A DNA stretch of 38,530 bases from an uncultured bacterium (GCA_903866395.1 CAIPNM010000166.1:1-38530), one strand, 5' to 3'; counted from the first letter of the stretch, positions 24,394 through 32,661 are shown. Translations and numbers: made by a program. The notes: generated from the letters alone by a model not told the origin.

Positions 24394-25694
24394 GTGCGCT
24401 GGCCATTGGCGGGCTCGGACTCGTCGCCCTTTGCGCGCTGATTCTGCTGCAGATACCCATTGGCATCGCGATGATTGTCGTGGGCGTGGTGGGCTATGCC
24501 CTGCAGTCAGGCTGGGGGCCAGCCATGACCGTGCTGGCGGGTGAGTCGGCGGGTCTGCTTTCGAGCGTCGATCTTGCAACCGTGCCGCTTTTTCTGATGA
24601 TGGGCACGTTCGCGAGTGCAGCCGGGTTTTCGAGAGATATTTACCGCGCAGCGGCGTGCTGGTTTGGTCACTTCCGGGGTGGGCTCGCCTACTCGACCAT
24701 GGGGGGGTGCGCGGTGTTTGGTGCCGTGTGCGGGTCGTCGACCGCCACCGCCGCCACCTTCGCCAAGGCGGCTTTGCCTGAGATGCTGGCGAGGGGCTAT
24801 TCGCCTGCGTTTTCAGCAGGAACCATCGCAGCAGGCGGGACCTTGAAGGCGCTGATCCCGCCTTCGATCGTCATGATCCTTTATTGCGTGGTCACCAAGA
24901 CCTATATTTTTGATCTGTTCTATGCCGCACTGGTACCCGCAGTGGTTGCGCTGGTGCTCAACCTGCTTGCCATTCGGCTGATCGTCTGGTGGCGACCCGA
25001 GCTGGCGCCCGTGAGCGAGCAGGTGATGAAATCCGAGAAGTGGCGGACGCTGCGCGAGGCTTCGCCGGTGCTTGCACTGATGTTGACGATTTTCGCCGGG
25101 CTCTACAGTGGCGTCTTTACGGTCAACGAGGCTGCGTCGGTGGCAGCGATTCTGTCGCTCCTCTTCGCCGTTCTCCGTCGCCGGATGAGCTGGGCAGCGG
25201 TCTGGCAGGGGCTTCGCGAAACGGCGAGCGCTACGGCCATGATTTATACGATCATCATTGGCGCATCAGTGTTCTCGTATTTCATCACGCTCGCACGGGT
25301 GCCTGAGGCGCTGGTCGGGTTCATTGGCAAGCTTCCGGTGCCCGAGATCGGCATCGTGGCTTGCCTGTTGATCGCTTATCTCGCGTTGGGTGCAATCTTC
25401 GATGAAATTGCCGCCATGTTGATCACGTTGCCGTTCGTGCTTCCGGTCATTGAGAAAATGGGGTTCGATCCCGTTTGGTGGGGCGTGGTGAACGTGGTGG
25501 TGGTGGAGCTGGGCATGATCATTCCGCCCATCGGCATCATTGTGTTTGTGCTTCACGGGCTCGCGCCACACATTGCGATTCGCGACATCTACCGAGGCGT
25601 GGCGCCGTTTATCGCGGCGGATTTGGTGCTGCTTGCGGTGCTGGTGGCATTTCCCGGCCTGGCCCTGTGGCTGCCGATGCTGTTGAAGGGCTGA
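24390..25694 (+). CDS. TRAP transporter large permease subunit (DctM-like), second system
   Basis: 434 residues, about 12 transmembrane helices. Typical blocks are 'GTLKALIPPSIVMILYCVV' and 'YLALGAIFDEIAAMLITLPFVLPVIEKMGFDPVWWGV', the latter holding the conserved D near the cation/substrate path. The start is a GTG overlapping the DctQ stop. It completes the P-Q-M set. The next gene on this strand, an FAH-family enzyme, begins 134 bases later and could be read from the same transcript. Confidence 0.94.
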   Translation: MSALAIGGLGLVALCALILLQIPIGIAMIVVGVVGYALQSGWGPAMTVLAGESAGLLSSVDLATVPLFLMMGTFASAAGFSRDIYRAAACWFGHFRGGLAYSTMGGCAVFGAVCGSSTATAATFAKAALPEMLARGYSPAFSAGTIAAGGTLKALIPPSIVMILYCVVTKTYIFDLFYAALVPAVVALVLNLLAIRLIVWWRPELAPVSEQVMKSEKWRTLREASPVLALMLTIFAGLYSGVFTVNEAASVAAILSLLFAVLRRRMSWAAVWQGLRETASATAMIYTIIIGASVFSYFITLARVPEALVGFIGKLPVPEIGIVACLLIAYLALGAIFDEIAAMLITLPFVLPVIEKMGFDPVWWGVVNVVVVELGMIIPPIGIIVFVLHGLAPHIAIRDIYRGVAPFIAADLVLLAVLVAFPGLALWLPMLLKG

Positions 25695-25828
25695 GCGCTC
25701 ACACGGTCAATCCGGACACCCTTGCTATCTTCGAGCGTGAGCAGCCGACGGTCGAGGCTACACTAGCGGGTTGCTCAACATCTGAGCCCGTGTGCGTTGT
25801 TGGTATGCGCGGCTCTCGGAGAACCGAC

Positions 25829-26614
25829 ATGAAATGGTGCAGATTCGAAGCCTCTGGCAAGACAGCGTTTGGCATTGTTGAAGATGACTCGGTGGTGCCG
25901 GTTCGTGGCTCGCCGTTTGAGGGCTATGAGCGAACGGCCGAGCGGCTCGCCCTCGATGCAGTTCGCCTGCTGGTGCCGGTGGTGCCCGGCACCTTTTTTT
26001 GCGCGGGCTTGAACTACGCCGGCCATATCCGCGAAGTGGCGGCGAAAATCGGTGAATCGCCCAAATTGCCTGAGCGCGCTGAGATTGGTTATCGCGCCAA
26101 CAATGCGCTGATTGCCCACGGCGAAAACATCGTGAAGCCGCGCGATGCGACTGATCAGTTTCAGTACGAGGGCGAGCTGGTGGCGGTGTTCGGTAAGCCC
26201 GCTCGCAAAGTGTCGCCCGAACAGGCGCTTGATAGCGTGCTGGGCTGGACCATCGGTAATGATGTGAGTGAACGCAGTTGGCAAAAAAGCGACCGCACGT
26301 TCTTTCGCTCAAAGAACTGCGACACCTTCAAGCCCATGGGGCCCTGGTTTGTGACTGGGCTTGATTACCGCACCATGCGAACCATCATCCGGTTGAACGG
26401 CCGCCAGGTAGACAGCTTCGATACCGCCGACATGATCTTCCGGCCGGAAGTGTTCATCAGCGAAACCTCGCGCTATTGCACCATCAGTCCCGGCGACGTG
26501 ATGTGGTTCGGCACCGAAGGCAAGCAGGAAAACATGAAACCCGGTGATGTGATCGAGATCGAGATCACCGGGATCGGTGTGCTGCGCAACCAGGTGGTGG
26601 CCGAGTCCGCCTGA
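25829..26614 (+). CDS. Fumarylacetoacetate hydrolase (FAH) family protein
   Basis: 261 residues. The FAH fold is marked by 'FFCAGLNYAGHIRE' (57-70), metal ligands E114 and E116 in 'FQYEGELVAVFGK', D145 in 'IGNDVSERSWQ', 'KNCDTFKPMGPW' and the C-terminal 'PGDVMWFGTEGK'. Family members hydrolyse, hydrate, tautomerise or decarboxylate 2-oxo acids in aromatic and sugar-acid catabolism. The start is ATG 25829, with CGGAGA upstream; the frame is open back into DctM but has no site there. It follows the second TRAP system, so it may process that cargo. The precise reaction is not assignable. Confidence 0.9.
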   Translation: MKWCRFEASGKTAFGIVEDDSVVPVRGSPFEGYERTAERLALDAVRLLVPVVPGTFFCAGLNYAGHIREVAAKIGESPKLPERAEIGYRANNALIAHGENIVKPRDATDQFQYEGELVAVFGKPARKVSPEQALDSVLGWTIGNDVSERSWQKSDRTFFRSKNCDTFKPMGPWFVTGLDYRTMRTIIRLNGRQVDSFDTADMIFRPEVFISETSRYCTISPGDVMWFGTEGKQENMKPGDVIEIEITGIGVLRNQVVAESA

Positions 26615-26617
26615 AGA

Positions 26618-26638
26618 CGGGTGCCCTGAGGGCACCCG
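26618..26638. terminator. Perfect hairpin between convergent FAH and CMD genes
   Basis: CGGGTGCCC (26618-26626), loop TGA, GGGCACCCG (26630-26638): nine paired bases filling almost the whole 27-base gap between two stop codons. No T-tract on either strand. Likely a bidirectional terminator. Confidence 0.65.
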
Positions 26639-26641
26639 CGC

Positions 26642-27205
26642 TCAACCGACCTCGCGAAGCGGTGGCGCACCCTCGGGCGGCATGATCTGCCCGGTGTTGA
26701 GGACGAACGCAATCGTCGTGTAGTAGCCGCAGAGCGCAACCAGGTCGAGCACACCCGCGCGGCCGAAGCGGCTGATGGCTTCGTCATAGACCGGGCCGGG
26801 GGCTGCGCCGCAACGGAACGTGCCCAACACGAAATCATGAATCACGCGCTGGTCGTCGTTCATGTCGTGCGGGATTTCGTTTCTCTGGATCGCCCGGATG
26901 ATGCCGTCGGGCAGATCAGTCCGGGTTCGGGCAATGCGTTCATGGGCGAACCACTCGTACTGGCAGGTCCAGTGCCGCGCCACCAGCAAAATGGCCAGTT
27001 CGATCAGCGCGGGCGAGAGGGTGGACCGAAAGCGTAGATATTCGCCTACCTGCTCGAGCACTTCGGTGAGATCGGGGTTATGAAGCAAAGCGAGAAAGGG
27101 GCCGCGAACCGAGCCGCGAGGACCACCAGAAATTTTTGCTGCAATCTCCTTCTGGCGGGGTGTCATCTGGTCGTCTGGGATCGCAGGAAAACGGGGTGTG
27201 CTCAC
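26642..27205 (-). CDS. Carboxymuconolactone decarboxylase (CMD/AhpD-like) family protein
   Basis: 187 residues, all-helical. The active-site helix reads 'ARHWTCQYEWFAHERIA' with C81, E84 and H88; only one cysteine is present, so the C-x-x-C peroxidase site of AhpD is absent and this is closer to decarboxylase-like or uncharacterised CMD proteins. GTG 27205 has GGAGA about six bases upstream; an in-frame TTG at 27223 lies before that site and is rejected. It stands alone on the minus strand, convergent with the FAH gene and divergent from a Bug protein gene. The substrate is unknown. Confidence 0.85.
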   Translation of the reverse strand: MSTPRFPAIPDDQMTPRQKEIAAKISGGPRGSVRGPFLALLHNPDLTEVLEQVGEYLRFRSTLSPALIELAILLVARHWTCQYEWFAHERIARTRTDLPDGIIRAIQRNEIPHDMNDDQRVIHDFVLGTFRCGAAPGPVYDEAISRFGRAGVLDLVALCGYYTTIAFVLNTGQIMPPEGAPPLREVG

Positions 27206-27345
27206 GATGGGTCTCCGGTTCAAGGTGTTTCGATTCTAGCAACCAGGTGACCTTGACACTGCGCGGCAATGAGCGAGACGATTCGCGGATGCCGCGGGTC
27301 GTCCTGACGTCACCCGATTCGCCGCGGCGCTCCACGGAGACTTCA

Positions 27346-28311
27346 ATGCGCGCGCTGATCCTGGCCCTTGCATCATTCGGTCTGATGGCTGCCACGCCGG
27401 TGGCCAGGGCGGATTCCTTTCCAAGCGAAACCATCCGGATCATCGTGCCCTATGCAGCGGGCGGCATCGCCGATGTGCTGGCCCGGTTGGTCGGCACACG
27501 GATGGAAGCTGCGTTTCGGCAGCCGGTGATTGTGGAGAACAAGGCGGGTGCAAACGGCACCATTGCGCAGCAGTTCGTCGCGGGGGCCAAGCCTGATGGC
27601 TACACGCTGCTGCTGGGGAACACCAGCACGCAGGTGGTCAATGCGCATCTGTACACCAAACTTCCGATTAACATCGCCAAGGCGTTTCAGCCTATCGGCC
27701 TGATCGCTGCCTCGCCGATGATGCTGGTGGTGTCTGCCACAAGCCCGGCCAGCAATGTCGCCGATCTACTGGCTGCCGCCCGCGCCAGTGCCGCACCGCT
27801 CAATTTTGGCTCGGCCGGCAATGGCTCGGCTTCACATCTGTCTTTGGTGCTGCTGGCGACCCAGGGTAAGGTCTCGCTCAACCATGTGCCCTACAAAGGC
27901 ACAGCACAGATCGCCCCCGACCTCATTGGGGGGCGGCTCGATGCCTACTTTGATGTGCCGATCACAGCCATGCCGCTCCTCAAGTCGGGCAAGCTCAAGG
28001 CAATTGGCGTGGCAAGCCGCGATTCCCAGCCTGCGCTTCCTGGAGTGGCTCCCATTGCAGCGACGCTGCCCGGCTTTGAAATGACCACCTGGCTCGGGTT
28101 ATTTGGTCCGGCAGGTGTTCCAAAGGAGCGTGTCGATCGACTGAACCGTGCGCTTGCAACGATCCTGGCCGAGCCGGCGCTTCGTCAGCAGCTGATCGAT
28201 CAGGGAAACGAAGTACGCCCCGGTACGGCCGCCGAATTTGAAAGCTTCATCGCCGGTGAGATGACCCGCATTGGTGAAGTGATTCGCGCTGCGGGTATCA
28301 AACTCGACTGA
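27346..28311 (+). CDS. Bug/TctC family periplasmic substrate-binding protein (1)
   Basis: 321 residues: signal peptide ending near 'TPVARADS', then 'IRIIVPYAAGGIADVLARLV' (the carboxylate-binding P-loop-like turn of Bug proteins), 'VENKAGANGTIA', 'GYTLLLGN', 'NHVPYKGTAQIAPDLIGGRLDAYF' and 'TWLGLFGPAGVP'. The start is ATG 27346, with CGGAGA upstream; the open frame back to 27136 crosses the promoter region. Bug proteins bind carboxylates, amino acids or aromatic acids; some serve TctAB permeases, but none is encoded here. Followed by VOC and HpaI-type genes, it probably captures or senses the substrate of that pathway. Confidence 0.94.
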   Translation: MRALILALASFGLMAATPVARADSFPSETIRIIVPYAAGGIADVLARLVGTRMEAAFRQPVIVENKAGANGTIAQQFVAGAKPDGYTLLLGNTSTQVVNAHLYTKLPINIAKAFQPIGLIAASPMMLVVSATSPASNVADLLAAARASAAPLNFGSAGNGSASHLSLVLLATQGKVSLNHVPYKGTAQIAPDLIGGRLDAYFDVPITAMPLLKSGKLKAIGVASRDSQPALPGVAPIAATLPGFEMTTWLGLFGPAGVPKERVDRLNRALATILAEPALRQQLIDQGNEVRPGTAAEFESFIAGEMTRIGEVIRAAGIKLD

Positions 28312-28351
28312 TCTTGCTGTCCCAACAAAGTTTTCATCCAAGGACGCTCCG

Positions 28352-28768
28352 ATGGCCCGTATCCGCCATATCGCCATTGCCACGCAGGACCCAGACAAGG
28401 CGCTTGAGTTCTATTCCAACACCTTTGGTTTCCGAAAGCTGAAAGCGCTTGATAACGAACGCGCGCGCGGCTACATGGTGACGGACGGTTCAATCAACAT
28501 CGTGCTACTCAAATTCAAGACCGATCAGCTGGGCAAGGGCATGGACTACGTGGGGCTGCATCACTTCGGCGTCTACACCGATGAGGCCGACGATGTGGTG
28601 GAGCGCGTATTTTCCAACGGAGGCGAGCAGTACATCGATGAGATGGAACTCAAGCCGGTGGATGACGGCAAATACCGTCGACCGGACAAATTCCGCGGCT
28701 TCGAGGGCATGGTGTTCGACGTAGCCGATGCTCCCTGGCCCGGCACCCGCGAATACGACGAAAAATAG
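28352..28768 (+). CDS. VOC (glyoxalase/bleomycin resistance/dioxygenase) superfamily protein
   Basis: A small one-domain protein of 138 residues. Starts 'ARIRHIAIATQDPDKALEFY', the first beta-alpha-beta unit with metal-ligand H6; 'VGLHHFGVYTDEADDVV' provides H70/H71 for the second unit, and 'FEGMVFDVADAPWPG' places an acidic residue (D123) where glyoxalase-type enzymes have a glutamate. It may be an isomerase, lyase or small dioxygenase. It lies 40 bases after the Bug gene and 9 bases before an aldolase gene, forming a three-gene set. The reaction is unknown. Confidence 0.87.
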   Translation: MARIRHIAIATQDPDKALEFYSNTFGFRKLKALDNERARGYMVTDGSINIVLLKFKTDQLGKGMDYVGLHHFGVYTDEADDVVERVFSNGGEQYIDEMELKPVDDGKYRRPDKFRGFEGMVFDVADAPWPGTREYDEK

Positions 28769-28777
28769 GGCCTGCAC

Positions 28778-29542
28778 ATGGAACTTCCCCGTAATACCTT
28801 CAAACACGCGCTCGCTGCCGGTCGCCCGCAGATCGGGTTGTGGTCCACGCTGTCATCCAGCCTCACCGTCGAGTTGCTCGCTGGCGCGGGCTTTGACTGG
28901 ATGCTGCTCGATATGGAGCATTCCCCCAACGATTTGGAGTCGCTGTTCTGCCAGCTGCAGGCTTCCGAGCCCTATCCCACGCATGCCGTGGTTCGGGTGC
29001 CATGGAACGATGCGGTCATGCTGAAGCGGGTGCTCGATATCGGCGCCCAAACGGTTCTGATTCCTATGATCGACAATGCCGAACAGGCGAGGGCGGCGGT
29101 GGCGGCGATGCGTTATCCGCCACGTGGCATTCGTGGCGTGGGCGGTACCACGCGCGCAACGCGCTGGGGACGCATTCAGAATTATCCGCAACGTGCGGAG
29201 TCCGAGCTTTGTATCCTGCTGCAAGTCGAGACCGTGACATCGCTCGAGCAGATCGAAGCGATCGCGGCGGTGGACGGGGTGGACGGCATTTTCGTGGGGC
29301 CTGCCGATTTACACGCATCGTTTGGGCATGTCGGCGAGCGCCACCATCCCGATGTCTGGCCGATAATCGAGGAGGCGATCCGGCGCATTCGCGCAGCCGG
29401 CCGGGCACCCGGCTTTCTGACCTCACACGAACCGGATGCGCGGCGCATTCTCGAGATTGGCGGGCAGTTTGTGGCCGTGGGCTCTGATGCGTCACTGCTT
29501 GCTTCGGCCGCGGATTCGCTCAAAAAACGCTTCCTCGGCTGA
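28778..29542 (+). CDS. HpcH/HpaI family aldolase (class II pyruvate aldolase)
   Basis: 254 residues. Family residues, numbered by analogy with E. coli HpaI, are all present: H48 in 'LLDMEHSPND', R73 in 'VVRVPWND', E151 in 'LLQVETVTS' and D177 in 'IFVGPADLHA', the last two being metal ligands. 'RYPPRGIRGVGG' is also typical. The enzyme should split a 4-hydroxy-2-oxo acid into pyruvate plus an aldehyde, as in the last step of aromatic or sugar-acid meta-type routes. It is last of the Bug-VOC-aldolase set and is followed at once by a hairpin. Confidence 0.92.
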   Translation: MELPRNTFKHALAAGRPQIGLWSTLSSSLTVELLAGAGFDWMLLDMEHSPNDLESLFCQLQASEPYPTHAVVRVPWNDAVMLKRVLDIGAQTVLIPMIDNAEQARAAVAAMRYPPRGIRGVGGTTRATRWGRIQNYPQRAESELCILLQVETVTSLEQIEAIAAVDGVDGIFVGPADLHASFGHVGERHHPDVWPIIEEAIRRIRAAGRAPGFLTSHEPDARRILEIGGQFVAVGSDASLLASAADSLKKRFLG

Positions 29543-29547
29543 ACGGC

Positions 29548-29564
29548 ACGCAGACCGTCTGCGT
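29548..29564. terminator. Hairpin between convergent aldolase and NTF2-like genes
   Basis: ACGCAGA (29548-29554), loop CCG, TCTGCGT (29558-29564): a perfect 7-base stem within the 27-base gap between two stop codons, with no T-tract. Probably a compact bidirectional terminator. Confidence 0.5.
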
Positions 29565-29569
29565 AAGCG

Positions 29570-30160
29570 TCAGCCTCGATTCAGCCAGTGGTCACAGGCG
29601 TCATAAAGCGCCTGCTGCGCGGGCGAGTTGTGTTCGATCAGATCGGGGGTGATGCGAGCGCCCCCCAGTGACTGCACATAGGCGATATGTCGGTAGGCAC
29701 GTGGCTGCGCAGCCAGACGGGTCGGGTCCAGTTTCAGGTTTGCTTGAGGATCTACCGGGTCGAGGCGGTCTTTTTCATGAATGGGGTCGCGCTGCACGAG
29801 TCGCCATTCCCCTTGCGCGCAAACGAGTCGATCCACGAACCGTCCCCAAGCGGATATGTCAATTTCAACGCCGTCGACCTCTGTCCGCAACAGAATCGTC
29901 ATGCGGGTTTCTGCCAGCGCGCGATCACCGTTCACCCGGACGGTGGTGCCTCCGAGTGCGTGCTGCGCGAGCGGCGCGTGGGGGTTGGTCGCTGAGCGGA
30001 TCGAGGCCTCGATAAAGTCCTCGGCTGTGCCATCCAGCCAGGTGGTCCGAACGCGCGCGCCCGGCCAATAGCAGGTACGAAGCAGGTCCCACTGCCGGGT
30101 ATCTCGCCAGAGTGCCCAGGCACGAATCAACCGCTCGATGCTCTGTGTGTCGTCATTCAC
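29570..30160 (-). CDS. NTF2-like/SnoaL-like family protein
   Basis: 196 residues. The opening helix 'DTQSIERLIRAWALWRDTRQWDLLRTCYWPGARV' followed by 'WLDGTAEDFIEASIR' and the strands 'GDRALAETRMTILLRTEVDG...DISAWGRFVDRLV' are the cone-shaped NTF2 fold used by SnoaL cyclases, scytalone dehydratase and ring-hydroxylase beta subunits. GTG 30160 overlaps the end of the Bug gene; the longer frame to 30304 lies inside it. Operon placement with a Bug protein suggests an isomerase or dehydratase for the captured compound, but no catalytic pair can be assigned with confidence. Confidence 0.8.
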   Translation of the reverse strand: MNDDTQSIERLIRAWALWRDTRQWDLLRTCYWPGARVRTTWLDGTAEDFIEASIRSATNPHAPLAQHALGGTTVRVNGDRALAETRMTILLRTEVDGVEIDISAWGRFVDRLVCAQGEWRLVQRDPIHEKDRLDPVDPQANLKLDPTRLAAQPRAYRHIAYVQSLGGARITPDLIEHNSPAQQALYDACDHWLNRG

Positions 30161-31127
30161 CGCTAATCCCCGCTTCTCTAAGGAAAGTTGGCCAGCGCTC
30201 GGCTTCGGCGCGGACGAATTGCTCGGTGCTTGCAGCGTCCTGGTCGAGCATTCGCCAGCCGCCGTCTTCCAGGCGCTTGCGAAGATCGGGTTGAGCCACC
30301 ACACGCGTCATCGCCTCACGTAATCGGCTCACCGCGGCCGGAGGGGTGCGTGCCGGGGCAAAGATACCCAGCCAGCTTTCGAGCACCATGCCAGCGAGCC
30401 CCGCTTCGATGGCGGTGGGTACAGCCGCAAGCGACTTGTCGCGTTGCGAACCCGAGGTGGCAATCGCCTTGATCCGGCCCGCCTCGATGAGCGGCTGCGC
30501 GGTGGTGGTGTTGTCAAAGAACAGGTCGACACGACCGCCAACCAGGTCGGTGTAGGCGGCCTGCGCGCCCTTGTAGGGGATTTCCACCATCTGGATGTTC
30601 CCCAGACGTCGCAGCATGACCGCAGCCACGTGCTGGCCTGAGCCGGTGCCGCCGGTTGCCATGTTGAGTTTGCCAGGATTGGCGCGCGCATAGGCGAGCA
30701 GCTCGGGGAGCGTGCTCTGAGGCAGATCACGGCGCGCGACCAGGCAGTAACTGAAGCTTGCCACCAGGGCGATGGGGACAAAATCGGTGGCGGGGTTGTA
30801 TTGCGGATTCTTGTAGAGCCCGGCATTGAGCGCCATGTTGGCGAGACCGCCAACCACCAGCGTGTAACCGTCGGGGGCAGCAGCGGCAGCCACCTGGGTG
30901 CCCACCAGTGTTCCGCCTCCTGTGCGGTTTTCGACCACGACACCCACGCCAAGTTCTGGTGACAGACGCTCAGCGACCAGGCGCCCGAGGTTGTCGTAGC
31001 CACCCCCCGGGGTGGTGGGGACGATGATGCGGACGGGGCGGCTCGGGTATGCCTGGGCGTGCAGCCAGGGGCTTGCGAGCGCAGTCGCCGATCCGATCAC
31101 GACTGAACGTCGGGCCTGGTTGGGCAT
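30153..31127 (-). CDS. Bug/TctC family periplasmic substrate-binding protein (2)
   Basis: 324 residues. The leader 'PNQARRSVVIGSATALASPWLHAQA' has a twin-arginine-like pair and an Ala-x-Ala cleavage site. Core Bug motifs follow: 'VRIIVPTTPGGGYDNLGRLV', 'VVENRTGGGTLVGTQ', 'GYTLVVGG', 'VEIPYKGAQAAYTDLVGGRVDLFFDN' and 'SWLGIFAPA'. An AGGAGA site precedes the ATG. It is cotranscribed with the NTF2-like gene (8-base overlap). No TctA/TctB permease is in the window. The ligand is unknown, and the sequence is clearly distinct from the other two Bug proteins here. Confidence 0.94.
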   Translation of the reverse strand: MPNQARRSVVIGSATALASPWLHAQAYPSRPVRIIVPTTPGGGYDNLGRLVAERLSPELGVGVVVENRTGGGTLVGTQVAAAAAPDGYTLVVGGLANMALNAGLYKNPQYNPATDFVPIALVASFSYCLVARRDLPQSTLPELLAYARANPGKLNMATGGTGSGQHVAAVMLRRLGNIQMVEIPYKGAQAAYTDLVGGRVDLFFDNTTTAQPLIEAGRIKAIATSGSQRDKSLAAVPTAIEAGLAGMVLESWLGIFAPARTPPAAVSRLREAMTRVVAQPDLRKRLEDGGWRMLDQDAASTEQFVRAEAERWPTFLREAGISGE

Positions 31128-31214
31128 GTCGGTCTCCTGTTGGCCGGTGAGGCCAGCAGTCTAGCGGCTTTGCTCGCGGGTGGCCCCGCGCGTTTCGTGC
31201 TCGATCCGACTCGG

Positions 31215-31346
31215 TCAGCCAAGGCCCAGCGAGTGCATCCAGGTGGTCGGGAAAAACATCAGTACCAGCCCGCCAGCCAGCGTCACCGTCAAAATTTCCG
31301 AGGTGACGACCATGACGGCGTGCGAGAGACGTTTTACATCTTGCAT
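31215..31346 (-). CDS. Possible 43-residue single-span membrane peptide
   Basis: A short frame not reported by usual length cut-offs. It starts at ATG 31346, with AAGGA about five bases upstream, and reads 'MQDVKRLSHAVMVVTSEIL' then a hydrophobic 'TVTLAGGLVLMFFPTTW' span and a short polar tail ending LGLG. About 74% of its codons end in G or C, as expected for a gene in this genome. It lies 87 bases upstream of a Bug gene on the same strand. I do not recognise it; it could be a small accessory of that uptake system or a chance frame. Confidence 0.4.
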   Translation of the reverse strand: MQDVKRLSHAVMVVTSEILTVTLAGGLVLMFFPTTWMHSLGLG

Positions 31347-31634
31347 GATCGTCCTTCATTGGGACTTGGGATGCTTTGTTTCCGACCGGGAGTCGGGCGG
31401 GCGACACGGATGAGCAACCTGCGTGCCAGGCGAACCGTCGGCGGGCCGTCACCGAGAGCCGGTCGCTGTCGCATCGCGATTCATAGGCCGCCCGTCACTA
31501 GGACGTTCACCGGGCGGGCGTCGCCTATACCGGGCCGATGACGGTGGCGCACTCCCGCTCGGCTCGGCTACCATCATCGCTGGCACTCGCCGGGTGCCGT
31601 TGCTTGAAATCGCCTGTTGCGCAGAGGGAACAAC
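31347..31634. other. Divergent non-coding region between small ORF/Bug 2 and Bug 3
   Basis: A 288-base stretch with no convincing gene on either strand. It should hold the promoters of both flanking Bug units, but I could not find a clear sigma-70 pair. Its only notable structure is the composite inverted repeat at 31483-31528. Confidence 0.5.
31483..31528. repeat. Composite inverted repeat upstream of Bug 3
   Basis: Outer arms ATAGGC (31483-31488) and GCCTAT (31523-31528) enclose CCGCCCG (31488-31494) and CGGGCGG (31511-31517), with a 16-base loop and an asymmetric bulge. It is about 107 bases before the GTG of the Bug gene at 31635. It could be a regulator site or an RNA fold; the GC content makes chance matches fairly likely. 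Confidence 0.3.
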
Positions 31635-32606
31635 GTGTCATTCGTGTCAAGACTCATTGCCGCATTGCTAGTGCTCGCGGGCGTCTCGCCCGTGTTCGCC
31701 GACCCCGCCTTTCCGGCCAAACCGATCACGGTCGTCGTGCCGTTCCCCCCGGGCGGATCCACGGATCGGGTCACCCGGCTGATCACGCAAAAGCTGTCCG
31801 AATACACGGGGCAGCCCGCCATCGTGCAAAACCGTCCAGGTGCCGCGGGGGCGATTGCTGCGCAGGCTGTCCTCTCACAGCCTGCCGACGGGTACACGGT
31901 GTTCGTGGGCCATGTCGGTACCCATGCCATCGATCCGCACCTTAATGCGCAGGTCGGCTTTGACGCGAACCGGGATTTCCGGCCGGTCACCTCGTTTTTC
32001 TCTTTCCATAGCATCCTGGTCGTGCCAGCGTCGCTACCTGCGAACAACATCAAAGAGCTGATTGCACTCGCCAAGTCGCGGCCGGGCGGACTCACCTTTG
32101 CGTCACAGGGCACGGGGACCGCCGGGCATTTTCTGGGCGAAATGTTTCAGCAGGTGGCCGGTGCGCCGATGGTGCATGTGCCAATGAAAGGCGCCGCGCA
32201 GGCGGTGACGGAAACGGTGGGAGGCAGGATTGACGTGCTCTTCTCGTCCTACCTTTCCGCCCAGGCGTTTTTGAAGGAGGGCCGCTTGAAGGCCCTTGCC
32301 TATGCCGGGCCGAAGCGCTCCGCCATGCTGCCGGATGTGCCCACGCTGGCTGAGCTCGGTATTCGCGATGTTGAATATGACCAGTGGTTCGGCTTCTTCG
32401 TTCCGGTGAAGGTTCCCGACGCTGTGGTGGGGCGGCTGAACGCCGAGTTGGTGCGGGCTGCGCGGTCACCTGAGGTGACTGGCTCGATCGGCGGGCAGGA
32501 CGCGCATATCGTCACCTCCACACCCGAAGGCATGGCACAGCAGATTGCCGCGGACCATCGTCGGTATGGTGAGGTGGTCAAGCGTCTGGGCAATCAGGTG
32601 CGCTAA
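31635..32606 (+). CDS. Bug/TctC family periplasmic substrate-binding protein (3)
   Basis: 323 residues. GTG 31635 has AGAGGGA upstream and opens a signal peptide ending near 'SPVFADP'; the in-frame TTG at 31617 precedes that site. Bug motifs: 'ITVVVPFPPGGSTDRVTRL', 'VQNRPGAAGAIAAQ', 'GYTVFVG', 'VHVPMKGAAQAVTETVGGRIDVLFS' and 'QWFGFFVPVKVP'. It lies 55 bases before the diiron-type gene and on the same strand, so it may deliver or sense the compound oxidised by the two following enzymes. No permease genes are adjacent. Confidence 0.93.
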   Translation: MSFVSRLIAALLVLAGVSPVFADPAFPAKPITVVVPFPPGGSTDRVTRLITQKLSEYTGQPAIVQNRPGAAGAIAAQAVLSQPADGYTVFVGHVGTHAIDPHLNAQVGFDANRDFRPVTSFFSFHSILVVPASLPANNIKELIALAKSRPGGLTFASQGTGTAGHFLGEMFQQVAGAPMVHVPMKGAAQAVTETVGGRIDVLFSSYLSAQAFLKEGRLKALAYAGPKRSAMLPDVPTLAELGIRDVEYDQWFGFFVPVKVPDAVVGRLNAELVRAARSPEVTGSIGGQDAHIVTSTPEGMAQQIAADHRRYGEVVKRLGNQVR

Positions 32607-32661
32607 GCCATCGTGCGGATAGAAGCCACATGATCGAACCGTCAACCGATGAAGGATGCAA

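Noticed and set aside
25475-25828. In-frame extension of the FAH-family gene into DctM
   Set aside because: The text is low-complexity, lies in the shadow of DctM, and family members start near ATG 25829.
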